A DNA stretch of 64,000 nt from the NCBI GenBank assembly GCA_964393605.1, contig CAYMUL010000001.1, positions 1 through 64,000 on the forward strand. Direction: 5' to 3'. This document shows, in pieces, positions 25,586-34,562 of this stretch; within the stretch, counting starts at the first letter, position 1, and each line of letters opens with the position of its first letter. Position numbers and translations under genes: made by a program. This stretch comes from CAYMUL01 sp964393605 (lineage in GTDB: Bacteria; Bacteroidota; Ignavibacteria; Ignavibacteriales; Ignavibacteriaceae). The notes below the pieces were generated by a model that saw nothing but the letters and a program-made list of their open reading frames with translations, was not told the DNA's origin and ran no database searches.

Positions 25586-25620
25586 GGTTTAAAAGAACAA
25601 CCCCTCCAAAAGGAGGGGTT
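25586..25620 (-). terminator. Terminator-like hairpin after mscL
   Basis: Perfect 9-bp stem AACCCCTCC (25599-25607) / GGAGGGGTT (25612-25620), loop of 4 nt. On the minus strand it is followed by GTTCTTTT, so it should end the transcript of the mscL-containing operon, whose last stop is at 25696. Confidence 0.65.
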
Positions 25621-25695
25621 ATTCCGTGGCAGCTTCTCTTAAAGCAGCTTTGGGGGTATAACTGCTCTAAGTATATATGGGGTATGGGGGAAATT

Positions 25696-26100
25696 TTAAT
25701 TTTTCTTGGCTAAAATATCGCGAATCTCTTTTAATAAAACAAGTTCTTCTTTCGGTTCCGGCAATTTTTTTTCAACTTTTTCTTCTTTTTGCCTCAAATT
25801 ATTTATTGCCTTAATTAAAATAAAAGAGGCGAAGCCGACAATTAGGAAATCAATAACATGATTGAAAAAAACTCCGTACTTTATTGCAACCTGTTCATTC
25901 ATTTCGGTTGCTTCTTTCAATACTAACATGAATCCGCTAAAATCTATCCCACCGACTAACATACCGAGCGGAGGCATTAATACATCATTCACTAAAGAAG
26001 AAACAATTTTTCCGAATGCGGCGCCAATAATTATACCGACAGCCATATCGGCTACATTTCCTTTTGATGCAAATGTTTTGAATTCGTTTATAAGTTTCAT
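25696..26100 (-). CDS. mscL: Large-conductance mechanosensitive channel
   Basis: 134 aa. N-terminal amphipathic helix and TM1 (KLINEFKTFASKGNVADMAV, then GIIIGAAFGKIVSSLV), conserved MPPLGML, TM2 (FLIVGFASFILIKAINNLR) and a charged C-terminal helix EIRDILAKKN. It forms the pressure-relief pore of the inner membrane. It lies 16 nt after the DUF3078 gene, at the end of the run of minus-strand genes that begins with the hybrid kinase. Confidence 0.95.
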   Translation of the reverse strand: MKLINEFKTFASKGNVADMAVGIIIGAAFGKIVSSLVNDVLMPPLGMLVGGIDFSGFMLVLKEATEMNEQVAIKYGVFFNHVIDFLIVGFASFILIKAINNLRQKEEKVEKKLPEPKEELVLLKEIRDILAKKN

Positions 26101-26116
26101 ATTTGTTGCAACTAAT

Positions 26117-26950
26117 TTAAATAAACGTATATGTAATTCCCAACTGCAGTGATTCCTTGAGTTGAGTTTTTAAAGATTGTTTTATCTCGTGAATAATTAG
26201 CACATTCAAATTGACGTTAATGTAATTATTTACTTTCGCGGTTATTGTGTTGTCCCATCTTACATCCCACACATCCAGACTATTAAACCTGCTGAATAAT
26301 CTCAATTTACTATTGAAAAGTATGTTTGTGTCGAGATTAAGTTGAGTTTCAGAAACCGATTCGATACCCGTTTCAAATTTGAATTTTTCTTGTTCTAATG
26401 GTGTATCGGGATCGTCAGAATATTGTGTGAATTTGTTCGTAAAAATTTCCTGAAATGCAAGACCGAGACGTGTGTTAAAAGCTTTTGAAGGATCATAAGT
26501 AAAACCCAAACTTTGTGTTAAATATCCGGGATCAAAAAAACTTGCGGTTTGAAGTTCGGGAGTTTTCGTATAGTCGAAACCGTTGCCAAGCACCGAGCGA
26601 AATGTATTACTGAAAAAGGGATTTACTTTCCATCCAACATTGTAAGTTAAAATATCTTCGAGGTAAATTTCGTTATCGTTAGTTCTGAAATTCCCCTCGC
26701 CGAGTTTAGTTCTTCCATAAGCAATTTTCAGTTTGTTTTTAATTTCGATGACTTCCTTTTTATAATCCGCGCCAAGATTTCCAAAAATTGTGAAAGCGAG
26801 AGAATTATCTCCGCCCTGCGTCCAATTTTCGAGAGCAATTTGATTAATGTTTAAACCGGAAATTGCCGAATATGTCCAGTTGCCTGAACTTGAATCTTGC
26901 GCAAATCCGCCAAAGATCAATAATGTAAATAGTGTAAAGATTTTTTTCAT
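26117..26950 (-). CDS. DUF3078 outer-membrane beta-barrel protein
   Basis: 277 aa. Signal peptide (MKKIFTLFTLLIFGGFAQ), then the DUF3078 opening LNINQIALENWTQGGDNSLAF and alternating beta strands to the terminal LQLGITYTFI, a typical barrel end. The family is common in Bacteroidota and its function is unknown; it is probably a porin-like or assembly-related outer-membrane protein. It directly follows (4 nt) the single-domain receiver gene, which suggests shared expression with the signalling genes. Confidence 0.8.
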   Translation of the reverse strand: MKKIFTLFTLLIFGGFAQDSSSGNWTYSAISGLNINQIALENWTQGGDNSLAFTIFGNLGADYKKEVIEIKNKLKIAYGRTKLGEGNFRTNDNEIYLEDILTYNVGWKVNPFFSNTFRSVLGNGFDYTKTPELQTASFFDPGYLTQSLGFTYDPSKAFNTRLGLAFQEIFTNKFTQYSDDPDTPLEQEKFKFETGIESVSETQLNLDTNILFNSKLRLFSRFNSLDVWDVRWDNTITAKVNNYINVNLNVLIIHEIKQSLKTQLKESLQLGITYTFI

Positions 26951-26954
26951 AAAG

Positions 26955-27347
26955 TTAATTCCTCCAAATTAAGTTACCTTCTGCAATTCTTCTCACAGTG
27001 TAGGTTAGTTTTTCATATTCATCTGATTTTAGGAAGAAGAAATCGGCTCCTCGTGCGATACAATCGTCCTTCAATTTTAAGTTTCGTGCGTAAGTGAAAA
27101 CAATAATTGTTGATGAAGGAGCTTTTATTCTTAACCCTGAAATCATTTCTGTGTTTGTATCAACGTTGTTTTCAATATCAACAATAATAATTTCATAATC
27201 GCTGAGAAACATTTCCGAGATTACTTTCGCATTGTTGGAAATTTCTACCACTTTATCTACTTCATGAAAATTTGAAAGAATGGATGATAAGCCTGTTCGC
27301 ATTATGCGTGAATTATCGATTAATAAAATTTTAATATTGTTGTTCAT
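26955..27347 (-). CDS. Stand-alone response-regulator receiver domain
   Basis: 130 aa from ATG at 27347, where the receiver fold begins (NNNIKILLIDNSRIMRTG); a longer frame from 27413 adds 22 residues of unlikely sequence. Acidic pocket ID12-N13, phosphoacceptor D57 in IIIVDIENN, the switch threonine in VFTYARN and K in FFLKSDE are present, but the first pocket has DN rather than DD. There is no output domain after residue 125. It is either a phosphate sink or a partner-binding regulator for the neighbouring hybrid kinase. Confidence 0.8.
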   Translation of the reverse strand: MNNNIKILLIDNSRIMRTGLSSILSNFHEVDKVVEISNNAKVISEMFLSDYEIIIVDIENNVDTNTEMISGLRIKAPSSTIIVFTYARNLKLKDDCIARGADFFFLKSDEYEKLTYTVRRIAEGNLIWRN

Positions 27348-27454
27348 AGCAACGGCAAATTTATCCGCACGGTGTTTATTTATCTGTAAATTTGCTGTTG
27401 ATGTAAGTGTCATTGTTAGCGGGATAACTTTGTCATAAAAATCACTACAAATTA

Positions 27455-28087
27455 TTAATCTATCAATCCGTGTTGAATTGAGTAATGAACGAGATCGATA
27501 TTTGTTTTTAGGTTCATCTTTTCAAATATTCTCATGCGGTAAGTATTAATTGTATTTATACTGAGCGAAAGTTGCTCTGCAATATCGCGAATAGTTTTTC
27601 CGCTTGCGATTAATTGCATAACCTCAAATTCACGATCGGAAAGTAGTTCATGAGTCAGTTTTGATGCCGAAGAATCTACATCGTGTGCAAGTTGTTCGGC
27701 GACTTTCGGGGTGATATATTTTTTGCCGGTAGCTACAACTCGAACTGCCTCGAGTACAACTTTGGCATCACATTCTTTATTTAAATATGCGGAAGCACCT
27801 GCTTTGAGTGCGCGAACGGCAAACCTCTCTTCGGCGTGCATGCTGATAATTATTATAGGAAGTTTGGGATGAAATGATCTCACGTCTTTTGTAATATCGA
27901 TTCCGCTTCTACCCGGAAGTGAAATGTCAAGCATCAATAAATCGGGTTTGCTTGTGTTAATAAGTTCTAATACTTCAGGGGGAGATTCCGTTTCTGCAAC
28001 AATTTTCATATCCGGTTCTTCTTTAATGATCTTTTTCATGCCTTCTCTGAAAAGCGGGTGATCATCGGCAATCAAAATTTTAATCAT
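27455..28087 (-). CDS. NarL/LuxR-type response regulator
   Basis: 210 aa. Receiver domain (about 1-120): DDHPLFREGM, phosphoacceptor D54 in LLMLDISLPG, K in SAYLNKECD; LuxR-type HTH (about 145-205): LSDREFEVMQLIASGKTIRD and LSINTINTYRMRIFEKM. It binds DNA when phosphorylated. The gene starts 18 nt after the hybrid kinase stop, so the kinase is its probable partner. Confidence 0.92.
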   Translation of the reverse strand: MIKILIADDHPLFREGMKKIIKEEPDMKIVAETESPPEVLELINTSKPDLLMLDISLPGRSGIDITKDVRSFHPKLPIIIISMHAEERFAVRALKAGASAYLNKECDAKVVLEAVRVVATGKKYITPKVAEQLAHDVDSSASKLTHELLSDREFEVMQLIASGKTIRDIAEQLSLSINTINTYRMRIFEKMNLKTNIDLVHYSIQHGLID

Positions 28088-28105
28088 TTAATTCCTCATA
28101 AAAAA

Positions 28106-31078
28106 TTATACGGGTAATTTTTTTAATTGTTTAAATATTGCTTCTTTAAATGCGGCAAGATTTACCGGTTTTTGAAATACATCTTCTACGCCGAGTTCAT
28201 TGTACGCAACAACTTCTGCTTTACCAATATCGGAACTGAGAATAATTATTTGTACCGAATCGACTTTCTCCTCTTCGTATAATCTTTTCACAAGATCATA
28301 TCCTGTTAGCTTTGGCATGATATGATCAAGAATGACAAGCGCCGGGGAAGTTTCATTAATTTTATTATAAGCTTCTTCACCATCTTGCGCAGTAATAATT
28401 TCGTAATCGGGCGCAATGTTTTTAAGAATTTTAGAGTATAGAATTCGATCAGTGTTGCTATCATCCACGAGCAATATTGATGCAGATGCTTTCGGAAGAG
28501 TGAAGAAGAAAGTAGAACCTTCGCCGAATTTACTTTCGACCCAAATTTTGCCGCCGTGCTTTTCTACTATTTCGCGAACAAGATTCAAACCGAGACCTGA
28601 GCCCTTCTCTCCTTTTGTTCCCTCGGTTGTGAATTTCGAATCGACACTAAAAATCTTGTCAATATTTTCTTGTTTAATTCCAACGCCCGTATCTTTTACG
28701 CCGCAGAGGAAGAAGCGCGGTTCATCGGATTGGCTTGCAATCAGTGTAATAGTTCCTCCCGATGGTGTGAACTTCAGCGCATTCGAAATTAAATTATTGA
28801 ATACTTGAGCGACTAATCCATTATCGACAAAAACTGTAAAACCCTGTTTAATTTCGTTCACAAGATTAATTTCTTTTTGCATCGAGAAACCAGCAAGTGT
28901 TGTAATGCACTTCGAAGCGAGTTCTCTCAAATCTTGTTTTGCAGGTTCAAAACTAATTCTACCTGTTTGTAACCTTGTCCAATCAAGCAGTGAATTAACA
29001 AGCGCAAGCATACTTTTGGAAGACTCTTGAATATATTTTATGTATTGAATTCTCTCCTCGGGTTCGAGATCGGTTTCTTCGAGAAGAATATCGGTAAAGC
29101 CGAGCACCGATGAAAAAGGTGTGCGCAAATCGTGTGAGATAATTGAAATGAATCTGTCCTTCGTATCATTTAGCTTTTGTAAATTCTCGGTGTATTCGTT
29201 GTGTTCTTCATCGAGTCTTTTTTGTAAAGTAATATCTCCGGCTAATCCGTAAAGTTTTAACACATCTCCTTTTCTGTTGCGAACAAGAGTGATGCGGTTG
29301 CGAAGCCAAACAATGTTTCCCTGTTTGTTTATAATTCTGAATTCAAATTCTTCCGTGTGTTTATAATAATTTTGGAAGAAATTTTTTAATTCATCTTTAT
29401 ACGCTTTAAAATCATCGGGGTGAATAATTCTAAAAAATTGCTTTGCGTCTTTAATAAAATCTGCCTGATGAAATCCTGTAATTTTTTCTACAGCTTTTGT
29501 AAAGAACATCGGTCTGATTTTTTCTCCTACTTTCTCTGCTGTCCAGAAAAAATCATCAATATTTTCGGCGATGCTTCTATATTTTTCTTCAGATTCTTTT
29601 AGTGCCTGTTGAGACCGTTTTCTTTCCGTTATGTCGCGAACAACAATTGCAACAGCGGCACGTTTTTCAAACTTCAAAAATGAAACAGAAACTTCGGCGT
29701 AAAATTGTGTGCCGTCATTTCTTTTGGCAAGGAATTCATAACTCATCGATTTCTCTTTTTCCTCACCCGAAGTACTCATCATTTCGTTGTATCCATCGGG
29801 ATCTTCAGGAGAGAAAAGTTGTGCGGGACTTAAATTCAGAACATCATTCGAAGAACTGTAACCAAAAATTCTTGCGAAAGAATTATTTACGAAAATAAAA
29901 TTGCCGCCGCTTTCAACTGCAATTCCGTCCGATGAAGAATAGAAAATTGATTCGAGCATTCTCAAACTGTGCTTCATTTTCTTTTCGGAAGAAATATCAC
30001 GCGCTACGCAAGTAATGGAGCGGGGATTGTTGCTTCGATCAAAATGAGTTAAGAATTTTCCCGATACATCAATCCGTTCCCCCGATTTAGTAATTAAGTT
30101 GAATTCAACAGGAGCTTTCGGCAGTGATGCATAATCGTTGAAATCAAATTTTGGAGCACCGTTTTTTACTGTGAATATCTTTTCGAAGTTGAGATTATTT
30201 GCTTCCGTCGCACTATAACCGGAGGCAATTAGAAATGCTTGATTTGTAAAAGTTCTTTTATCGATTGTATCAATTGTGGTTATCAGTTCGGAAGAATTTT
30301 TGGAAATCTCTTTAAATCTCTGCTCGGAAAAAGTAAGTTCATATTTTTCTTCTTCGCTTTGCGTAATGTCTTCGCATAAAATTACGACACCTCTCATTTT
30401 ATGGAAGATATCATTTTGTTTGAGAATGAATTTCCCTTTTCGGCTTTCCGGTTTTTTATTGATGTAAGCGTGCTTTGCTACAATTTCCGATTTCCCCTCG
30501 AGCTGTTTTATTATTTGTTTGAACTCCGCTTCGCTGAATGAGTGTGTTACTTCGTAAAAAAGTTTTTGATAGACTTCACTTCGTGAATAACCGAATAATT
30601 GTTCGGCAGATTTATTCCAAAAAAATATTTTACCCGCAGAATCAACGCCTACTACTGCATCGGTTGCAATCTCTGTAATTATTTGATAGAGTTGCAACTC
30701 GCTGACTGCTTTCTTTAATTCATCAACACCGACGCTCGATTCCGAGTTGAGTGAAATAGAAAATACAGGCTCTTTCCCTTCAATATCAAATTTGAAGAAT
30801 GAATAGTAGTATGAATCATCAATGGATGAAGCCAGTGTAACGGTTGAAGAAGTTGCTTCCGCTTTATGTAATCCCTCCGAAATAATTGAATGGTCTTCAG
30901 CTTTAATTAAATCGTACACCATACCCGGCTTCTTTACATCTTTTTTAAAGAATTTTTCTGCGGGGCTTCCCTTTACCGATTTAATTTTTCCCGTGCTATC
31001 GCACAGCAAAATGAAATATTGAAGCGGAAGTTTTTCGAACCAAAGTTCCAATTCCTTTAACGATGGAATTTGTATCAT
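28106..31078 (-). CDS. Multi-PAS hybrid sensor histidine kinase
   Basis: 990 aa. A PAS-like N-terminus (about 1-115) is followed by four PAS/PAC units (about 125-245, 250-365, 370-490, 495-620), HisKA with FISIISHDLRTPFSSV (H649), HATPase_c (NLISNALKFTP at 762-772, DTGVGI near 796-801, GSGLGLNLVREIVEKHGG near 827-844) and a C-terminal receiver (LLVDDSN, phosphoacceptor D918 in VILDHIMP, K in FQKPVN). No membrane segment is evident, so it senses an internal signal such as redox or a small ligand. It is the first gene of a run with the NarL regulator, a stand-alone receiver and the DUF3078 protein. Confidence 0.92.
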   Translation of the reverse strand: MIQIPSLKELELWFEKLPLQYFILLCDSTGKIKSVKGSPAEKFFKKDVKKPGMVYDLIKAEDHSIISEGLHKAEATSSTVTLASSIDDSYYYSFFKFDIEGKEPVFSISLNSESSVGVDELKKAVSELQLYQIITEIATDAVVGVDSAGKIFFWNKSAEQLFGYSRSEVYQKLFYEVTHSFSEAEFKQIIKQLEGKSEIVAKHAYINKKPESRKGKFILKQNDIFHKMRGVVILCEDITQSEEEKYELTFSEQRFKEISKNSSELITTIDTIDKRTFTNQAFLIASGYSATEANNLNFEKIFTVKNGAPKFDFNDYASLPKAPVEFNLITKSGERIDVSGKFLTHFDRSNNPRSITCVARDISSEKKMKHSLRMLESIFYSSSDGIAVESGGNFIFVNNSFARIFGYSSSNDVLNLSPAQLFSPEDPDGYNEMMSTSGEEKEKSMSYEFLAKRNDGTQFYAEVSVSFLKFEKRAAVAIVVRDITERKRSQQALKESEEKYRSIAENIDDFFWTAEKVGEKIRPMFFTKAVEKITGFHQADFIKDAKQFFRIIHPDDFKAYKDELKNFFQNYYKHTEEFEFRIINKQGNIVWLRNRITLVRNRKGDVLKLYGLAGDITLQKRLDEEHNEYTENLQKLNDTKDRFISIISHDLRTPFSSVLGFTDILLEETDLEPEERIQYIKYIQESSKSMLALVNSLLDWTRLQTGRISFEPAKQDLRELASKCITTLAGFSMQKEINLVNEIKQGFTVFVDNGLVAQVFNNLISNALKFTPSGGTITLIASQSDEPRFFLCGVKDTGVGIKQENIDKIFSVDSKFTTEGTKGEKGSGLGLNLVREIVEKHGGKIWVESKFGEGSTFFFTLPKASASILLVDDSNTDRILYSKILKNIAPDYEIITAQDGEEAYNKINETSPALVILDHIMPKLTGYDLVKRLYEEEKVDSVQIIILSSDIGKAEVVAYNELGVEDVFQKPVNLAAFKEAIFKQLKKLPV

Positions 31079-31192
31079 ATCATATTTTTAGAAAATTGAA
31101 CCATCTCAAACAAAAATTACGAGAAACTAATTCAATAACAAAAGAAGAGTTTCTACTAAAAATTGTATTTTTCGGAAAAAAATTTACAAAAA

Positions 31193-31951
31193 ATGAAGAT
31201 TGCACTAATTCAATTCAGCCCCTCTTGGGAAAATAAAGCCGAATCGCAAAAGAAAGTTCTACAACTGACACAAAATATTTCATCGGTTGACCTTCTTATC
31301 TTTCCTGAAATGACTTTGACAGGTTTCAGCATGAATACCGAAAATCTTTGCGAAGAAATCCACGGCGAAACTTTTCAATTCTTTTCTTCCCTCGCAAAAA
31401 ATAATAGTACAAATATTGTCTTCGGATTTATTGAATTACGCGATGGATCGATTTTCAATTCCGCTGTTCATCTCAACCGTAATGGAATTCTTTGCGAAAC
31501 TTATAATAAGATTCATCCATTTTCATATTCGGATGAAAACAAGCATTACTCGGCTGGCACTAAGTCGATTGTAACCAATATTGACGGCGCGAAAATCGGG
31601 TTGACGATTTGTTACGATTTACGTTTCCCCGAACTTTTTCGTTTATATGCCAAAGAAAAAGTCGATATGATTATCAACATCGCAAATTGGCCCGAAGCGA
31701 GAATTCATCATTGGGATGCGCTTCTGCAAGCAAGAGCGATTGAGAATCTCTGTTTCATTGCGGCGGTTAATCGTGTTGGCTCCGATCCGAAATTAAATTA
31801 TACGGGACACAGTTCTCTTTTCTCTCCAAGCGGAGAAAGAATTTTATTTTCCGAATTGAAAGAAGAAGTGCTCGTTGCCGAAATAAATATTGAAGATGTT
31901 AATAGAACGAGAAAAAATTTTCCATTTCTTGAAGACATGAAACTCATCTAA
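31193..31951 (+). CDS. Carbon-nitrogen hydrolase (omega-amidase/YafV-like)
   Basis: 252 aa from ATG at 31193; a TTG at 31163 would add ten residues before the first strand MKIALIQF. The catalytic triad of the nitrilase superfamily is intact: E39 (FPEMTLTGF), K106 (YNKIHPF), C140 (LTICYDLRFPEL). Closest in character to omega-amidases, which hydrolyse 2-oxoglutaramate and 2-oxosuccinamate. It reads in the same direction as an epimerase gene starting 10 nt later. Confidence 0.8.
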   Translation: MKIALIQFSPSWENKAESQKKVLQLTQNISSVDLLIFPEMTLTGFSMNTENLCEEIHGETFQFFSSLAKNNSTNIVFGFIELRDGSIFNSAVHLNRNGILCETYNKIHPFSYSDENKHYSAGTKSIVTNIDGAKIGLTICYDLRFPELFRLYAKEKVDMIINIANWPEARIHHWDALLQARAIENLCFIAAVNRVGSDPKLNYTGHSSLFSPSGERILFSELKEEVLVAEINIEDVNRTRKNFPFLEDMKLI

Positions 31952-31961
31952 CTTTCGAACA

Positions 31962-32897
31962 ATGAAAATTAAAATTGTTGTCACCGGCGGCGCCGGATTT
32001 ATCGGTTCCCACATCGCAAAACATTGGGGAGAGAAGAATGCCGAAGTTCATGTTATCGATAACTTTAGAACAGGGAGCGAAAATAATTTAAAGGATATTC
32101 CAAATCTTATTTTTCATCGCGGAAGCATCACAGAAAAAAAATTAGTTAAGCGAGTAATTGAAGGCGCGAAGTATGTGCATCATTTAGCCGCAATGGTTTC
32201 TGTGCCTGAATCGATTGATGATCCTTACGGATGCGTGGAGTTGAATATTAACGGCTTGCTGATCATTCTTGAAGCCGCAAAAAAATTCGGCGTGGAAAAA
32301 GTTGTTCACAGCAGTTCGGCGGCTATTTACGGAGAAAATCCTGAATCTCCAAAATCAACAAAGATGAAACCGGAACCGAAATCTCCTTATGGAATTACTA
32401 AACTTGACGGCGAGTATTATTTGCAAGTTTATAATGAACAGTTTGGAGTGAATGGAATTGCATTGAGATACTTTAATGTTTTCGGTCCGAAGCAAGATCC
32501 GAACAGCGCATATGCCGCGGCAATTCCTATTTTTGTGAACAAAGCAATTCAGAATGAAGATTTAATAATTTACGGCGATGGCGAGCAAACCCGCGATTTT
32601 ATTTACGTTGATGATGTTGTTGAAGCAAATATTCTCGCCGCAACAAGTAAAGTGAACGGCACTTTTAATGTTGCCTGCGGAAAAGCGACGAGCATAAATC
32701 AAATTGCAAAAAAAATTATTGAAGTAACAAACAGCAGAAGTAAAATCGTTTATGCAAAGGAACGGGCGGGAGATATTAAACATAGTTTGGCAGATATTAT
32801 CGAAACAAAAAAGGCACTCGGCTTCAATCCAAAATTCGATTTGGATAAAGGACTCGAAAACACGATCAATTATTTTAAAGAGCTATTTAAAAAATAA
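31962..32897 (+). CDS. NAD-dependent nucleotide-sugar epimerase/dehydratase (SDR)
   Basis: 311 aa. Rossmann motif VTGGAGFIGSHIAKHW (about 7-22), catalytic HSSSAAIYGENPESP and YGITK (Tyr/Lys pair), RYFNVFGPKQDPNSAYAAAI and IYGDGEQTRDFIYVDDV. These match UDP-glucose 4-epimerase-like extended SDRs that supply sugars for surface polysaccharide. Exact substrate unknown. Its 3' end overlaps the convergent gene by 15 nt. Confidence 0.85.
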   Translation: MKIKIVVTGGAGFIGSHIAKHWGEKNAEVHVIDNFRTGSENNLKDIPNLIFHRGSITEKKLVKRVIEGAKYVHHLAAMVSVPESIDDPYGCVELNINGLLIILEAAKKFGVEKVVHSSSAAIYGENPESPKSTKMKPEPKSPYGITKLDGEYYLQVYNEQFGVNGIALRYFNVFGPKQDPNSAYAAAIPIFVNKAIQNEDLIIYGDGEQTRDFIYVDDVVEANILAATSKVNGTFNVACGKATSINQIAKKIIEVTNSRSKIVYAKERAGDIKHSLADIIETKKALGFNPKFDLDKGLENTINYFKELFKK

Positions 32898-33542
32898 TTT
32901 TGATTTTTTCTTTTCCTGTTTAAGCACATTTCCAACTTCGGAAACTTCATCAAAAATATCGTCGGCGGTGATAATCATAAATGTAGAGACGGGAAAACCC
33001 GTTTTCTTTAACGCTTCCGTAACCCAAGTATTACAAGTATAAAAAAGATGATAACGCAAAACCGATTTATAAAACACCATTGAAAATGAATTGCGTGCCG
33101 ATTTACGGATAACATTTTTATTTTCGTCATAATAAAAAGATTCATCAATAAATTTTAACAGGTTAAGAAATTGCGATTCGGATAATTTGAATTGAATGAC
33201 GAATTCACTTTCCTCAATAATATTTTCCTTCGTGTTGATACCGCGAAATCTTATTACACTTGAAGTCGGGGTAACAATTGCTTTGGTTGCGTAGTAAGGA
33301 TTAAAATTTTCCCGTTGATAAAAATCTTCATCTCCCCAACCGATATCAACAAAGTTAAATTGGCTGAAATCTTTTAGCGCACGAAGAGATGTTTTTGCAT
33401 GTTGGTTATTTTCGATAAGAATTCCCGTGTGCCAATTCGATTTAAAAACGAAAACCTCATATTTTTCTTGCGACAGAAATTCCACCGTTAAACAAAAAAA
33501 GACCGCTAAGATTTTTAAGGAATAAAAGTAAAAGTTTTTCAT
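32883..33542 (-). CDS. TIGR02117/DUF2459 family secreted protein
   Basis: 219 aa. A signal peptide or anchor (FYFYSLKILAVFFCLTVEF), then the family marks SNWHTGILIE, FVDIGWGDEDFYQ and a Cys in FYTCNTWVTEALK. The family is of unknown function; the His (NWHTG) and Cys (TCNTW) pattern looks like a papain-like or NlpC-type amidase arrangement, which is inference. The last 15 nt overlap the end of the convergent epimerase gene. Confidence 0.75.
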   Translation of the reverse strand: MKNFYFYSLKILAVFFCLTVEFLSQEKYEVFVFKSNWHTGILIENNQHAKTSLRALKDFSQFNFVDIGWGDEDFYQRENFNPYYATKAIVTPTSSVIRFRGINTKENIIEESEFVIQFKLSESQFLNLLKFIDESFYYDENKNVIRKSARNSFSMVFYKSVLRYHLFYTCNTWVTEALKKTGFPVSTFMIITADDIFDEVSEVGNVLKQEKKKSKLFFK

Positions 33543-33594
33543 AAATTTGATTGAAATCTTAATTCAAATATTATCAATGAAGGAGTATTCTCCA

Positions 33595-34542
33595 ATGAAG
33601 AATTTTATAAACGGCATAATAGCTTGTTTGATTGTCTTATTGTCTGTCCAAAATTTTCCGCAGCAAAAATATTCTCTTGTCATTCACGGCGGAGCGGGAA
33701 CGTTTAATAAATCCTATCCCGATTCAGTCAAACAACTTTATATTAACTCATTAACAACTGCGTTAAAGCTTGGAGAAAAAATTCTTGCATCGGGGGGAAG
33801 CGCAATTGACGCAGTCGAAGCCGTTATCGTACATCTCGAAGACGACTCGCTTTTTAATGCCGGCAGAGGAGCAGTGTTGAATGAATTTGGAAATGCAACG
33901 CTCGATGCTTCGATAATGAATGGAAAAGATCTTTCGTGCGGTGGTGTTGCAGATGTTAAACTTGTAAAGAATCCGATAAAACTTGCACGAACCGTGATGG
34001 AAAAAACCGATGCAGTTTTAATTGTCAGTGATGGTGCAGAATATTTGGCGAAGAACAATGGCTTTGAAATGGTTGAAAATAATTACTTTGTTACATTCGG
34101 GCAGAAGCAATCGTGGGAAAAAAGAAAAGAGAAAGAACAAAAAGGAACCGTCGGCGCAGTTGCGTTGGATATGAATGGAAATTTAGCGGCGGGTACATCA
34201 ACCGGCGGAAGGTCTTTTAAAAAATTCGGAAGAGTCGGTGATTCGCCAATCATCGGCGCGGGAAATTATGCGGACAACAGGACGTGTGCAATCTCCGCCA
34301 CAGGCTGGGGTGAAAAATATATTAAGAACGCAGTTGCATTTCATATCTCCGCTTTGATGTTGTACAAAAATTATTCATTGAACGAAGCGACGAATCATAT
34401 TATGAATAATGTTTTGGATGAAGGAGACGGCGGTGTAATTGCAATCGATAAAGATGGAAATTACTCGATGCTTTTCACAACCGAAAGTATGTTGAGAGGA
34501 GTTGTCAACTCCGAAGGTGTTTTTGAAGTGATGATTTGGTAA
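33595..34542 (+). CDS. Isoaspartyl peptidase/L-asparaginase (Ntn hydrolase), exported
   Basis: 315 aa from ATG at 33595, chosen because AGGAG (33581-33585) lies 9 nt upstream and it opens a signal peptide (NGIIACLIVLLSVQN). The precursor self-cleaves before T185 in KGTVGAVALD, freeing the catalytic threonine. Substrate-binding GGRSFKKFGRVGDSPIIGAG and CAISATGWGE are conserved. It splits beta-aspartyl dipeptides and asparagine, here probably in the periplasm. Its TAA lies within a perfect 24-bp palindrome shared with the convergent kdtA stop. Confidence 0.9.
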   Translation: MKNFINGIIACLIVLLSVQNFPQQKYSLVIHGGAGTFNKSYPDSVKQLYINSLTTALKLGEKILASGGSAIDAVEAVIVHLEDDSLFNAGRGAVLNEFGNATLDASIMNGKDLSCGGVADVKLVKNPIKLARTVMEKTDAVLIVSDGAEYLAKNNGFEMVENNYFVTFGQKQSWEKRKEKEQKGTVGAVALDMNGNLAAGTSTGGRSFKKFGRVGDSPIIGAGNYADNRTCAISATGWGEKYIKNAVAFHISALMLYKNYSLNEATNHIMNNVLDEGDGGVIAIDKDGNYSMLFTTESMLRGVVNSEGVFEVMIW

Positions 34543-34562
34543 AGATTAAATTTAATCTTTAC
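34539..34562. terminator. Perfect 24-bp palindrome spanning two convergent stop codons
   Basis: GTAAAGATTAAA (34539-34550) is followed directly by its reverse complement (34551-34562). The TAA of the asparaginase gene (34540-34542) and the TAA of kdtA (34559-34561) occupy mirror positions. It probably serves as a bidirectional transcript end or an RNA 3'-end barrier for both genes, although its AT-rich, loop-less stem is weak. Confidence 0.6.

Noticed and set aside
25626..25680. Possible small RNA or riboswitch between yebC and mscL (repeated GCAGCTT/GCTGCTT segments)
   Set aside because: No known riboswitch core could be seen; it is more simply explained as leader and terminator sequence of the operon end.
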